A stretch of DNA of 45,971 bases from Candidatus Zixiibacteriota bacterium (GCA_030613505.1 JAUWLW010000024.1:1-45971); one strand, 5' to 3'; shown: positions 8,283-17,821, counted from the first letter of the stretch. Numbers and translations: made by a program. The notes: generated from the sequence alone by a model not told the origin.

Positions 8283-9671
8283 ATGGCCGAAAGATTGTAC
8301 ATACACGTTGACGGGAAGAATTACGGACCGCTTGCGCCCGAGGAAGTTACCCGGTGGGCGCGGGACGGCCGACTGACCGACGACGACTACGTTTGGGAGC
8401 CCGAGCAAAGCCAGTGGGTTCGCGCCGGCGAGCTCGGTTTCTTGAACGCGGTTTTGGGGAAGAAGGATGCGAGCTATCACGTCCGCATCGGCGCCGACAC
8501 CGTCGGCCCTATGGATATGGACGAGGTCGTTCGCCTCATAAACGAGAGCCGGTTCAACGCTATGGACTTCATCTGGCTCGACGGCGAAAGGCGTTGGGCC
8601 CGGGCGGGAGAAGTTTCGTTTCTGAGCCCCTACTTCCTCAAGCAGATCCGGGAGCAGGTCGAAGAGGCTCGCCTGGAGAAAGAGCTCGAGGAGCTGGAGG
8701 AGGTCGGCGAAAGCGGCGAGAGGCGCGAGCACGCTGTTGTGCCGGCGTGGCGCAAGGAGGTGCGCCGCGACTTGTCTCGCATCGACGACCGAAATTACCT
8801 GAAGACGCTGGTGACGATGTTCCTCGCTAGCATCCTCATTATTACCACGGTGAGTTTCGTGGAGGTGCCCGAGCCCGAGGAAATCCGGCCCGCGGAGGTT
8901 TTACGCCGCGTGGCCAAGTTGGTGGTGGACAGGCCGATAGAGGTTCCGCTCGAGCCGCTCGTCGAGTCGGAAGACATCATATCCGCTCCCGGGACCGATA
9001 CCAGCGCGGGCGGCGGCGGCGGCGGCAGCGAGGGCGGCGGCCAGGGCGGCGAGGACTACGCCTCGGTCGGCGTCGTCGGCCTTATCACTTCCATGGGCGC
9101 CGACGGCTCGGTCGCGGACCTTATGGGCGCCGGCAGCGACCTGGACATTATAGCCGGTAACATAGCCGGCCTTAAGACCAGCGGTTCCGGGACCGTGGGT
9201 CGCGGTACGGGCGGCGGCTTCGGCCCCGGAGGGCCGGGGTTGGGCCTGGGCGCCGGCGGCGGTACGGGCCTCGGCTTGCTGGCAGGTACAGCGAAGAGGG
9301 TCGGCCGCACCGAGATCAAGAAGGGCCGGGTTAGAGTCGCGCCGCCGGGCATAACCGGCGCCGCGGCTACCAACAGCCTGCGCTCGAGTGCCGTCATCGC
9401 CCGCATCGTGAACCAGCGCAAGGCGGGCATCGAGTACATATACAAGAAATACCTCAAGACTAACCCGACGATGGAGGGCAAGATCGTCGTCCGGTTTACC
9501 ATCGCGGCTTCCGGCGCCGTAAGGGCGTGCTCGGTCGTCTCGTCCACCATGGGTAATCCCGCTATGGAGCAAGAGGTATGCGGCCGCATAATGACGTGGC
9601 GTTTCCCGCCCATTGACGCGGGGGACGTTACGGTCGTGTACCCGTTCGTATTTTTCTCGGCGGGCGCGTAA
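8283..9671 (+). CDS. GYF_2-domain AgmX/GltJ-type TonB-like protein
   Basis: 462 residues. Two tandem GYF_2-like modules occupy about 1-55 and 60-115, each with the Y/G-P-[LM] start and a W-x-R-A-G-E ending. A charged coiled coil (about 118-150) and a membrane helix (about 178-195) follow. Next come a Gly-rich linker, the conserved GVVGLIT / VADLMGAGS / DLDIIA segment, and a C-terminal TonB-like AgmX/PglI domain ending in TWRFPPI and VVYPFVFF. It is paralogous to the preceding gene in the periplasmic half, while the cytoplasmic half was exchanged for GYF modules. GYF_2 domains usually bind proline-rich peptides, so it may dock a cytoplasmic partner. It is the last gene of the cluster, followed by a hairpin terminator. 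Confidence 0.87.
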   Translation: MAERLYIHVDGKNYGPLAPEEVTRWARDGRLTDDDYVWEPEQSQWVRAGELGFLNAVLGKKDASYHVRIGADTVGPMDMDEVVRLINESRFNAMDFIWLDGERRWARAGEVSFLSPYFLKQIREQVEEARLEKELEELEEVGESGERREHAVVPAWRKEVRRDLSRIDDRNYLKTLVTMFLASILIITTVSFVEVPEPEEIRPAEVLRRVAKLVVDRPIEVPLEPLVESEDIISAPGTDTSAGGGGGGSEGGGQGGEDYASVGVVGLITSMGADGSVADLMGAGSDLDIIAGNIAGLKTSGSGTVGRGTGGGFGPGGPGLGLGAGGGTGLGLLAGTAKRVGRTEIKKGRVRVAPPGITGAAATNSLRSSAVIARIVNQRKAGIEYIYKKYLKTNPTMEGKIVVRFTIAASGAVRACSVVSSTMGNPAMEQEVCGRIMTWRFPPIDAGDVTVVYPFVFFSAGA

Positions 9672-9693
9672 AAGCGCCCGGGTCGTTTGCAAA

Positions 9694-9717
9694 AGGCCGC
9701 CCGAGGGCGGCCTTTTT
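9694..9717 (+). terminator. Intrinsic terminator of the envelope-machine operon
   Basis: AGGCCGCC / GGCGGCCT form an 8-bp GC-rich stem with a CGAG loop, followed by TTTTTATT. It starts 22 bases after the stop of the GYF_2/AgmX-like gene and precedes a new promoter, so it separates the two transcription units. Confidence 0.9.
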
Positions 9718-9729
9718 ATTAAAATATTA

Positions 9730-9758
9730 TTGACACCGCCGCGCCTCTATGGTAGCTT
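9730..9758 (+). promoter_or_regulatory. Sigma70-type promoter for the chain-length gene
   Basis: TTGACA (9730-9735), a 17-base spacer and TAGCTT (9753-9758), directly after the terminator and about 60 bases before the ATG of the Wzz-like gene. The -35 is perfect; the -10 keeps TA and the final T. Confidence 0.55.
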
Positions 9759-9820
9759 CGATTTAAAATAATAGAAATTATACCCTCCGGCGCTCGGCGC
9801 CCTCCGCATCGGGTAAGAAT

Positions 9821-11677
9821 ATGACAAACGGTAATCAGGAGTTTACGATTTCGGACATTATCCGGACGTTGCGACGACAGTACAAGGTCGTTATCGGCGT
9901 CCCTTTGGTCGTTACGGTGGCCGCGGTCGTTTTCGCCGTCACGTTGAAGAATACTTATAGGGTCGAGGGGACGTTCGAGATAGGCCGCGTAATGGAGTAC
10001 CCGATCGAGGCCCCGCCTACGGTAGTCGACCGCATCTGGAGCAAACCTTTCTTGGCCAAAGTGGGTCGCGAACTGGGCATGAAGGAATCGCCCGCCCAAC
10101 TTCAGAATATGGTGCAGTTCGAATCCATCCATGCCGAGAGTAGGGATAGGCCGTTGACGCGGGGGATAAAAATAACAGTCCAATCGGACGACCCCGAAAA
10201 GAGCGCCAAGTTTGCCAAGGGCATACTGGACGCGGCGGTAGCCGAGCACGAAAAGGTATACGAAGAATCGGTAGCGGTCAGCGCCGGCTACCTCGAAGAG
10301 CTCGACGAAAGGGTGGCCAAGATCCGCGCCCAGATCGACCGCGGCCACGAGGATATATCGCGGTTGATGGCTACCGGCCGCGTCAACCAGGTGGAGTTAT
10401 CGTATCTGGCGAGTTACGTCGAAGAGAAGGAGAGCTACATCCTTCACCTGGAAGAGATAGCGTACGATTTGCGGAATAAGCTCGGCAAAGAGATATATAC
10501 TTCCCCGACGCGGATCAAGGTGGAACCGATACCCCCCCAAGCGCCGTCGGGCCCGGACCGTCGCCGTATTATTCTATTGGCCTTCGCCATATCTTTCGCG
10601 TTGGGCATAATAATCGCGTTTTTCTTCGACCGGGCGTCCGGCGAGGAACGCGAAGCGCGCGCTCCAAACGAGAACGAAAAAAAAAAGCGGCCCCCGGCGG
10701 TAGAACCGGAACCGGAGCCGGCCCCGGAGCCGACGCCGATCGCTCCGGCGCCTGAGCCGGCCGGCGGGGAGCCACCGCGAGTACGGTCCCCAGAGGTAAA
10801 TCGCTTGCTCGAACAAGGTAACTTAACGCTACCGGACTACTGGCGGATCTTACGGAGCCAGGCGTGGATAGTGGGTGTCACGCTGGTCCTGGGTTTGGCT
10901 TTGGGGTTGATCTACGGCCTCGCCAAGCCCCGCGAATACCAGACCGACTTCGTCATATCTACCGGTATCGTAGGTGACCATTGGCTCCATAGCCCGATGT
11001 TGATAGAGGAACAGTGTGCGTCGCATTGGTTCTTGAACGAACTCTCCAACCGGTTGAACAGGAAATACGACGTCTTCGAGCTCCAGGATATGGTCGAGGC
11101 CGAACTCGTAATGACGCCCACCAAGGGCCTTACCCGCGAGTTGAGGATTACCGTCAGCGCGGAATCGCCGGACGATTGCTACGCGCTGGCGAACAATTTG
11201 GCCCAGCTCCTGGAGGAGGCCGACCGCGAGGATTACGAGAAAACTCATGGGATGTTCGAGAGTTACCTTGGCGACCTCGAGAAGGTCCTGGACCGCCTGA
11301 CCGGGGCGCCGGCCGGGCTGGAGCCGTTGGCTTTGGCGCCGGGCCTGGCGGTATACCCCCCGGACGAGGAGACCGAATATCCGGGTGGGGCGCAGGTGTA
11401 TTCCCTCTTTTCGCGGTCGATACCGTACGAGGATAACCCGTACGCCATCTCGGGTCTGGCCCTTTTCCAGCAGGTTTACGTGGACACCTATATCAAGACG
11501 CGAAGTCCGGTCTTCTCCCAACCGACCACCGTTATAGTACCCCCGTTAAAGCCGACCCAACCCGAGGGCCCCGGCCCGGTGAGTATCGTTTTAATAGTGC
11601 TATTCGTCTCGCTGGTCCTCGGCATTACGTTGGCCGCGGTAAACTACCGATTGCGACAAGCCAGGGCCGGGACGTAA
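9821..11677 (+). CDS. Tandem double Wzz-like chain-length/polysaccharide co-polymerase
   Basis: 618 residues built from two Wzz-like halves. Each half begins with an I-L-R-x-Q/x-A-x-I membrane entry and has a TM1, a periplasmic alpha/beta region with a coiled coil, and a TM2. Membrane helices lie at about 22-42, 252-272, 355-373 and 580-605. Pro-rich PxxP-like motifs (IPPQAP and PPLKPTQPEGP) precede each second helix, as in Wzz. The halves are joined by a cytoplasmic Pro/Glu-rich linker (about 285-330). No Walker motifs of a fused tyrosine kinase are present. The first half keeps the usual length; the second has a longer insert. It probably controls the length of a polymer made by the adjoining ligase/polymerase-like protein. 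Single-copy Wzz is normal, so the fused duplication is unusual. Confidence 0.8.
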   Translation: MTNGNQEFTISDIIRTLRRQYKVVIGVPLVVTVAAVVFAVTLKNTYRVEGTFEIGRVMEYPIEAPPTVVDRIWSKPFLAKVGRELGMKESPAQLQNMVQFESIHAESRDRPLTRGIKITVQSDDPEKSAKFAKGILDAAVAEHEKVYEESVAVSAGYLEELDERVAKIRAQIDRGHEDISRLMATGRVNQVELSYLASYVEEKESYILHLEEIAYDLRNKLGKEIYTSPTRIKVEPIPPQAPSGPDRRRIILLAFAISFALGIIIAFFFDRASGEEREARAPNENEKKKRPPAVEPEPEPAPEPTPIAPAPEPAGGEPPRVRSPEVNRLLEQGNLTLPDYWRILRSQAWIVGVTLVLGLALGLIYGLAKPREYQTDFVISTGIVGDHWLHSPMLIEEQCASHWFLNELSNRLNRKYDVFELQDMVEAELVMTPTKGLTRELRITVSAESPDDCYALANNLAQLLEEADREDYEKTHGMFESYLGDLEKVLDRLTGAPAGLEPLALAPGLAVYPPDEETEYPGGAQVYSLFSRSIPYEDNPYAISGLALFQQVYVDTYIKTRSPVFSQPTTVIVPPLKPTQPEGPGPVSIVLIVLFVSLVLGITLAAVNYRLRQARAGT

Positions 11678-11705
11678 GACTCTCCGCTTGCGCGCGGCCC
11701 GCGAT

Positions 11706-14700
11706 GTGAAGTCGAGGTGGGGCGTGTTCAAGCGGCCGCTCGCGACAGCATTCGCTCTACTTTTCTCCTTATGCGTTTTAATATTGGACTTCACGGCCTT
11801 AAGGCCGGTCCCCCCGTTAAGCCTCTACGGATGGGCCGCGGTGGCGTTCGCCGCGGTATTGCTATTTGTAGGGGTCCAGAATTGGCTGAATACTAAGGGC
11901 TTCGTTCCCCCGGGGATTTTAAGGCCGCGCGAGGCGGCCTTTTTTATCTCGGGCCTGGTCGCGTCGGCGTCCGTTGCCGGCCGGGCCATGGCGTCGCTTC
12001 CCCTCGCGAATACGTACGCCGCTCTCCCCAATTGGCCGCCGTTATACTTGGCGATTTTCCTTCTGGTAGTGGCCGCCGGCGCTTTTTATTGGCTAAGCGG
12101 CCGCGGGCTTATGCCGTGGGCCCTTTTCGTACTCTTGGTACTCGCCGCGGTGAACGGCCAATTATTCAAACTCGCCGCCGGCGGCTGGGGCGTATTTTTC
12201 GGCTTTTCCGCGGCGGTGTTTTTCTTCCAAAGCGAATCTTCAGCCGGGGGCAGGCCTCGCCTTTCTTACGTGGGCGGGGCCTTGATAATTTTTATCGTCG
12301 CCGCCTTCGCCAGCCTCCTGTGGTCCCAGGATTGGGGCGGCAGCTTCCGGACCGTATATTTCCTCGCCAACGGTTTCTTAATATTTATAATCCTCGCCCG
12401 CCACGTCGAGGCCGCGGACGTCCTAGTTTTACCGGCGGCCCTGGTATGGGCGGTGTTGCTGACCGAAATCGTCTTAGAAGTAGCGCTGGCCGCCAAATTC
12501 GCGATGGTTTGGCGGTGGATACCCGCCAATATCCCGGGGGAGAACCTGTTCTGGACGATGGGAGTCTCCCGCAACGCTATCAGTACGTATTTCGTCGCCG
12601 CGTTGCCGCTTTTAATTCTGAGCGCTAAGTCGGCCAAACCCGCGGCGCCACGTTGGCTGTTGTGGGCCCAGGTCGCATTCTCGGTAGCCGTGCCGGCGCT
12701 GATGCTGTCGAAGTCGGGCGTTCTGGGGTTGCTGGTGGTACTGTGGTTTGCGTTCGCGTTTTGGGGGCCGGAGCGCCGTATGAATCTGAAACTGTTGGCC
12801 TCGGCCGCGGTAGTGGCGTTCGTCGTGCTGGTTCTGCTGGTCGTGCTGGTCCTCCCGGGAGGCCCGGCTCGCTTCTTGAATCCGCAGGCATATACCACCC
12901 ACCTCGTAACGTTCAAATTGGCGTTCGAGGCTTTGCGCGGTCACCTTCTAACCGGCGTCGGCCTGGGCTCCGATTTGGCGTGGGTCGGCCAGGCGCACGC
13001 GTTGTCGCCGGACGAGCTGGTGGCCGTGCCGGAACACCTCGCCGGCCGGAGCCACAGCGTCGTCGCGGAAGCGGCGGGGACGATGGGCCTTTTGGGGTTG
13101 GTGGCTATTTTCATCGTGATCCAAACGGCGGTGTGGGCGGGCGCCAACCTGGTGAGGATCGAGGGAGACCGATTTTTCTTCGGAATGGTAAGCGCGAGCC
13201 TGGCGGGGGCCGGGGCGATATTGACCGTGGCCTTCGGCCTGGCGGAGCTCTCAATCATACCTATCATTGTATTCGTAGGCCTCGCGATGTACGAGGGTGG
13301 TATAAGGCGGCGCGGCTTGGGGGCCTCGGCGCCGACGTGGCTGGCCGTCGTTTTTTCGGCCATGGTGGTATTCGGCACCGTTTTGGGATTGTCCGCGGTA
13401 GCGTCGGAACAGGACCTGGCGCGCGGCGCCGAGCTGCGCCGAATGGGCGATTTCGACGGCGCCGTCGTGTGTTTCAAGCGCGCGGCCGTACTCGCCCCGT
13501 GGACCGCGGCGCCGCACGAACGTCTCGCCGAGTGCCACTTCGCCGAAGAGCGCGGCGACCTCCGCCTGGCTCTCGACGCGTACCGCGCCGCGGCCGGACG
13601 GTCCCGGGGCAACGCGGCGTACCTCGAGCGGTACGGGTTATTGTCTTGGGTCTTTGGCGACGACGAGCGCGCGTCGGCCTACCTCGCCCGGGCGGTGGAG
13701 GCGGACCCCGCCGGTTTAGTCGGCGGCGTGCACCAGCTGCCGTACGCCCTCGTATTGGCGTCGCGCGGCGATACGGCCGCGGCCCGGCGGGCCCTAACGG
13801 AGGCGGTCCTGGTCGACCCTCTGCTGGCCGGCGGCGTCGCGTTCGTATCATCCGAAACCGACGGCGCGCGGCGCACCTATTTACGCGTCGTGCCTCGCGA
13901 CGCGGCGCGCGCCCTCCGGGAGAGGCTCGCGTTTTCCCTCTGCGGCGTCCGGGGCTACGAATCGCGGTCGTTCCCCCGGCTCGTTGCCGACGTGCCCGCG
14001 GCGTACAAGCGGGACCTTTGCCTTGAGGAAATTTACGCCGCCGAATTCCGCGAGAAGTTTGCTCTGGGCGGCCCCGGCGCCAGGATAGCCGGCGCCGCGG
14101 CGTACCGGTTGGGAGAGGGTTACGCCGAGACGCGGTTGCGGTCCAACGCCGTCTTCCGCGACCTGGAGGCGTCAGGCGTTATCCGCCCGGACGACGCCGG
14201 CGTCGGCCTGGCGCTATTCCCGTCGCCGCGCCCCGACGTCGAGGAGCGAAGGTGGGAGCTGCGGTCGCTCCTAGGGATGGCGCTGTTAGCCGAAAACGGC
14301 GGCCAAACGTCGGCGTTGCCCGAGATAACGGCCTCGTTCGAGGCCGTGGCCGACGCGTTGCGTGCGAACCTCCCAAGGCCCGGCGTATTTCCCAAGGCTG
14401 AGGTCGACCGACTGAGTTATTACGCGTTGACCGAGGAAAAGCCGGTTTGGGACCTGGAGCTGGCGGACGCCTTGCTCGCGCGCGGCGACGGCCGCGGCGC
14501 CCGTCGTTATTACGCGGGCGCTTTGACGTTGCTCGTTGCCGGCGCGGCGGACCCTCGCGACGGCCGCCTCGGCCGAGCCGTGCCGGGAGTGTTGAAGTGC
14601 GACGCGCTGGCGGCTCTGGCCGGCGGCGAGGCAAGGGGGGCCGGCTTGCCGTACGTACGCGAGCCGTCGCCGGCCGCGTTCGTAGCCGATGCGCACGCCG

Positions 14701-15914
14701 AAGAGTTCTACGGAAATTATAAGAGAGCGCTTACGAGGTATCGCGACGGCCTGGCGCGCTACCCTTACGACGTAGGTTTATTAACGGCGTCGGCCGAGTT
14801 CTACCAGCGGCGGGGTTTGCGGGATAAAGCCCTCAAGCTTCTGGCGGCGGACGGCGTGCCGAGGGACTTGGCGCTGTTGCGGCGACGGGCGGAGATAACC
14901 GAACGCGGCGGCGACCTCGCCGGGAGCCTGACGCAGTTCCGGGCAATCGAGCGTGAGTATCCCGGCGACCTCGTAACGTATCTGGCGGAAGCGAGGCTTT
15001 ACGGCGAGGAGGGCCGTTTTGACGAAACGGCGGCCGCCTTCGAACGGGCCCGGCGGCGAATTCCGCCCGGGTCGCTGTGGGAATCGCGGTTCGCCGCGGC
15101 GCTTTCGGTCCAAGGCGACTTGGAAGGCGCCGCGGCTCACTATGCCGGCGCCCGGGAGCTCAATCCCTTCGACCTCGAGCCCTACGTCGTATGGGGGGAG
15201 GAGTTGTGCCGGCTCGAGCGACCCGAGGAGGGCTTGCGGTTGTTGCGGGACGCGGTGCGCGTTGACCCGGATTCGACGTGGGCCCGGCGGGCATTGGCGG
15301 CCGCCTACGAGAAACTAGGCCGCTTCGGGAACGCCGAACTGACGTACGAGGAGGGCGTCGCTCGCGAGGGCCTCGGCTCGCCCATTACGCTGGCCTACGA
15401 CGACTACCTGAAACGGCGGGCTGAGGACGGGGCGCGGCGCCGCGTATTGGAGGCGGCGTCGAAAAGGGACCCGGCCAACGCCACGTTGTACGAGAGGCTG
15501 GGCGAGCTGGCGCTGGCCGTAGGGGAGGCCGAAAAGGGTATTAACCTCTTGAGCGCGGCCGTGACGCTTGAGCCCGCGTCGCTGGGAGCCAACGCCGCGC
15601 TGGGTTTCTACTACCGCACGCACGGGCGGGCGGCGGCGGCCGTGCTTTATCTCGAGCGCGCCCGGGCCGCGGCCCCCGGCGCCGCCCCCTACCGCATACT
15701 GCTCGCCGACGCGTACGTCGAGACCGGCCGCTATCGGGACGCCCTCGCCGAACTCGACGCAGTCGACGAGCCGGCGCACCTGGCGAAAGCTTTCGCGTTG
15801 CGGGCGAAAGCGTATCATAATCTGGGCGACCGGAAAGCGGCGTCCGCGGCCGCGCGCCGGGCGCTGGAGCTCAGCCCGGCACTGGCCGAAGCGAAGGAGT
15901 TCGTTACCGAATAA
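11706..15914 (+). CDS. O-antigen ligase/polymerase-like membrane protein with long TPR domain
   Basis: About 1400 residues. GTG 11706 was used as start; GTG 11724, just after GAGGTGG, is equally plausible. The first 560 or so residues hold about 12 hydrophobic helices and the Wzy_C/O-antigen-ligase pattern, including a periplasmic loop with GVGLGSDLAW and RSHSVVAEAAGTMGLLG that matches the family's H-x-x-x-E-x-x-x-x-x-G signature. The remaining 800 or so are alpha-helical repeats of TPR type rich in Ala/Arg/Leu. Wzy/WaaL family enzymes polymerise or transfer lipid-linked glycans on the periplasmic side; TPR-tailed versions are often annotated O-antigen ligase. It follows the Wzz-like gene by 28 bases, so both probably serve one surface polysaccharide. 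No glycosyltransferases occur nearby. Confidence 0.8.
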   Translation: MKSRWGVFKRPLATAFALLFSLCVLILDFTALRPVPPLSLYGWAAVAFAAVLLFVGVQNWLNTKGFVPPGILRPREAAFFISGLVASASVAGRAMASLPLANTYAALPNWPPLYLAIFLLVVAAGAFYWLSGRGLMPWALFVLLVLAAVNGQLFKLAAGGWGVFFGFSAAVFFFQSESSAGGRPRLSYVGGALIIFIVAAFASLLWSQDWGGSFRTVYFLANGFLIFIILARHVEAADVLVLPAALVWAVLLTEIVLEVALAAKFAMVWRWIPANIPGENLFWTMGVSRNAISTYFVAALPLLILSAKSAKPAAPRWLLWAQVAFSVAVPALMLSKSGVLGLLVVLWFAFAFWGPERRMNLKLLASAAVVAFVVLVLLVVLVLPGGPARFLNPQAYTTHLVTFKLAFEALRGHLLTGVGLGSDLAWVGQAHALSPDELVAVPEHLAGRSHSVVAEAAGTMGLLGLVAIFIVIQTAVWAGANLVRIEGDRFFFGMVSASLAGAGAILTVAFGLAELSIIPIIVFVGLAMYEGGIRRRGLGASAPTWLAVVFSAMVVFGTVLGLSAVASEQDLARGAELRRMGDFDGAVVCFKRAAVLAPWTAAPHERLAECHFAEERGDLRLALDAYRAAAGRSRGNAAYLERYGLLSWVFGDDERASAYLARAVEADPAGLVGGVHQLPYALVLASRGDTAAARRALTEAVLVDPLLAGGVAFVSSETDGARRTYLRVVPRDAARALRERLAFSLCGVRGYESRSFPRLVADVPAAYKRDLCLEEIYAAEFREKFALGGPGARIAGAAAYRLGEGYAETRLRSNAVFRDLEASGVIRPDDAGVGLALFPSPRPDVEERRWELRSLLGMALLAENGGQTSALPEITASFEAVADALRANLPRPGVFPKAEVDRLSYYALTEEKPVWDLELADALLARGDGRGARRYYAGALTLLVAGAADPRDGRLGRAVPGVLKCDALAALAGGEARGAGLPYVREPSPAAFVADAHAEEFYGNYKRALTRYRDGLARYPYDVGLLTASAEFYQRRGLRDKALKLLAADGVPRDLALLRRRAEITERGGDLAGSLTQFRAIEREYPGDLVTYLAEARLYGEEGRFDETAAAFERARRRIPPGSLWESRFAAALSVQGDLEGAAAHYAGARELNPFDLEPYVVWGEELCRLERPEEGLRLLRDAVRVDPDSTWARRALAAAYEKLGRFGNAELTYEEGVAREGLGSPITLAYDDYLKRRAEDGARRRVLEAASKRDPANATLYERLGELALAVGEAEKGINLLSAAVTLEPASLGANAALGFYYRTHGRAAAAVLYLERARAAAPGAAPYRILLADAYVETGRYRDALAELDAVDEPAHLAKAFALRAKAYHNLGDRKAASAAARRALELSPALAEAKEFVTE

Positions 15915-15949
15915 CCCTCGTTCTTTGCCGTTGGAAGGAGGAACCCGTA

Positions 15950-17041
15950 TTGAACGTTAAGCCCCGTGATATTCTTAACCAGATCTTCCCGTATAAGCCC
16001 GGGAAACCGGTGGGCGAAGTGCAGCGCGAGCTCGGCCTGGAGAACGTCATTAAGCTCGCTTCCAACGAGAACAACCTCGGCCCGTCTCCCAAAGCGATCG
16101 CGGCGATGAGGGAGGCGCTAGCCGGCGTCCACGAATACCCCGAGGGCTCGGGTTACTATCTCGTTAACGCCATCGCCGAGAAATTCGGCCTCGCCTTCGA
16201 CCAGATAATACTGGGAAACGGCGGCAACGACCTCATCGAGCTCGTCGTCAAGACCTTCGCCGGCCCGGGCGATAACGTCGTCTCCGCGCACCCCTCTTTC
16301 ATTATGTACAGGATCGGCGCCATGATAATGGACGCCGAGTTCCGCGGGATACCCCTCAAGGATTATAGGTTCGACTTGCCGGCTATAGCCGACGCCGTAG
16401 ACGAGCGCACCAAGGTCGTGTTTATCGCCAACCCCAATAACCCCACCGGGACGATTGTGACTCGAGCCGAGGTCGACGACTTCCTCGAGCGCGTGCCGGA
16501 CACGGTCCTCGTCGTCCTGGACGAGGCGTACTTCGACTTCGTGACGGCCGAGGATTACCCCGACGCCCTCGATTACGTGAAGGCCGGGCGGCCGGTGATG
16601 GCGATGCGCAGCTTCTCCAAGAACTACGGCCTCGCCGGCCTGCGGCTGGGCTGGGGCGCCGCCGACGCCGAGCTGGCGGCCGCGATGCACCGCATCCGCC
16701 AACCGTTCAACGCCAACCGGCTGGCTCAGGTCGCGGGCGTCGCCGCCCTGGACGACGACGAGCATCTCGCGCGCAGCCGGGAGATGGTCGCGGCGGGCCG
16801 CGAGCAGCTCTATAGGGGGCTCGACGAGCTCGGCGTGAAGTACGTACCGTCGGAGGCCAACTTCGTCCTGGTCGACTTGGAGCGCGAGGCCGCGCCGGTC
16901 TTCGAGGGTTTGTTGACGCTGGGCGTCGTCGTGCGGCCTATGGCCGGCTGGGGCTTGCCCAACGCGCTGCGCGTCTCCGTCGGGAAGGCCGAGGAGAACG
17001 ATGCCTTCCTCCGCGCGCTTGCTACCGTTTTGGAGAAGTGA
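15950..17041 (+). CDS. hisC: Histidinol-phosphate aminotransferase
   Basis: 363 residues, normal for HisC. The TTG start follows AAGGAGGAA by seven bases. It is a fold-type I PLP aminotransferase: N-terminal KLASNENNLGPSP, NPNNPTGT (about 161-168), DEAYFDF with Asp191, and the Schiff-base Lys224 in SFSKNYGLAGLRLGW. These match the HisC subfamily, which converts imidazole-acetol phosphate and glutamate to histidinol phosphate and 2-oxoglutarate; some members also use aromatic keto acids. No other his genes are nearby, so context does not decide between these roles. It ends a plus-strand run and is followed by a strong hairpin terminator shared with the convergent gene. Confidence 0.9.
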   Translation: MNVKPRDILNQIFPYKPGKPVGEVQRELGLENVIKLASNENNLGPSPKAIAAMREALAGVHEYPEGSGYYLVNAIAEKFGLAFDQIILGNGGNDLIELVVKTFAGPGDNVVSAHPSFIMYRIGAMIMDAEFRGIPLKDYRFDLPAIADAVDERTKVVFIANPNNPTGTIVTRAEVDDFLERVPDTVLVVLDEAYFDFVTAEDYPDALDYVKAGRPVMAMRSFSKNYGLAGLRLGWGAADAELAAAMHRIRQPFNANRLAQVAGVAALDDDEHLARSREMVAAGREQLYRGLDELGVKYVPSEANFVLVDLEREAAPVFEGLLTLGVVVRPMAGWGLPNALRVSVGKAEENDAFLRALATVLEK

Positions 17042-17062
17042 CCGGAAATCCGGTAAATAAAA

Positions 17063-17093
17063 AACCCGGCCGAAGCGGCCGGGTTAATTTTTT
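17063..17093. terminator. Bidirectional terminator between hisC and the convergent gene
   Basis: AACCCGGCCG / CGGCCGGGTT, a 10-bp stem with an AAG loop, followed by AATTTTTT on the plus strand and preceded by an A-run that gives TTTT on the minus strand. It sits between the hisC stop and the stop of the minus-strand gene. Confidence 0.92.
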
Positions 17094-17102
17094 CGGTTAA
17101 TA

Positions 17103-17798
17103 TTAGAAGATCCCGAGCCCTCCGTAGAACAGGAACAAGTCCACATTCTCGCTCTCGGGCGCCTTAAATCCAGGTATGTTTTTCTCCATGTACTCGTCAA
17201 TACGCGTCCGGCCTACGCCGAAGGCGTGGATGTACCGCACCCCCACCTGCGGCGCCACCGGTGAGATGGGGAAGAGCTCAAGGCCGAAGTCGACGTGGAT
17301 GCCGGCGCCCTTAGCCGGTTCGACCGCCTCCTCGAACTCTTTGAGCTCCGGGATGGCCGCGGCGATGAGCGAGAACGGGACGCCTTGGGCTTCCATGTCG
17401 CGGTAGTAATAACCCAGGCCGCCCTCGACGTGGATTTTAACCGCCACGTTTTTCACGGCGTACGCGCGGAAACCCCCGCCGAAGTAATACATGCTGGAGT
17501 TGATTTTACCGACGTCCCGCAACTCCGGCGGGATGGGAATACCTTTAAAATATCTTTCGATGTAGGTGTCGAGCAAGGCCGTGAATTCTTTATCCTGGCC
17601 GAGCTGGGTGTAGCCGCCCATCGGCACGATGGCTATGGGCCCGGGGAGGCCGATCTCCAGCTCCATCATTAGGCCCAGGCCGCCGGCGTACCGCTCGCCC
17701 AGCTCGCCCATAGTCGACGTGTAGCCGCCTTTGAAATTGACCAGGGCCAACGCGGGAACCGCCGCGATACAGAGGGTGGCGAAAGCTTTAAGCTTCAT
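17103..17798 (-). CDS. Secreted beta-barrel-like outer-membrane protein, unknown
   Basis: 231 residues. A signal peptide (about 1-18, ending near ALA) is followed by alternating Gly/aromatic strands typical of small outer-membrane barrels, with the chain ending in FYGGLGIF (C-terminal aromatic residue). There is no catalytic motif and I do not recognise the family. It has its own near-consensus promoter overlapping the end of the upstream gene and an AAAGGAGC Shine-Dalgarno sequence, so it can be expressed separately from the peptidase gene. Confidence 0.65.
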   Translation of the reverse strand: MKLKAFATLCIAAVPALALVNFKGGYTSTMGELGERYAGGLGLMMELEIGLPGPIAIVPMGGYTQLGQDKEFTALLDTYIERYFKGIPIPPELRDVGKINSSMYYFGGGFRAYAVKNVAVKIHVEGGLGYYYRDMEAQGVPFSLIAAAIPELKEFEEAVEPAKGAGIHVDFGLELFPISPVAPQVGVRYIHAFGVGRTRIDEYMEKNIPGFKAPESENVDLFLFYGGLGIF

Positions 17799-17821
17799 CT
17801 TCAGCTCCTTTGTTTGGAGAA

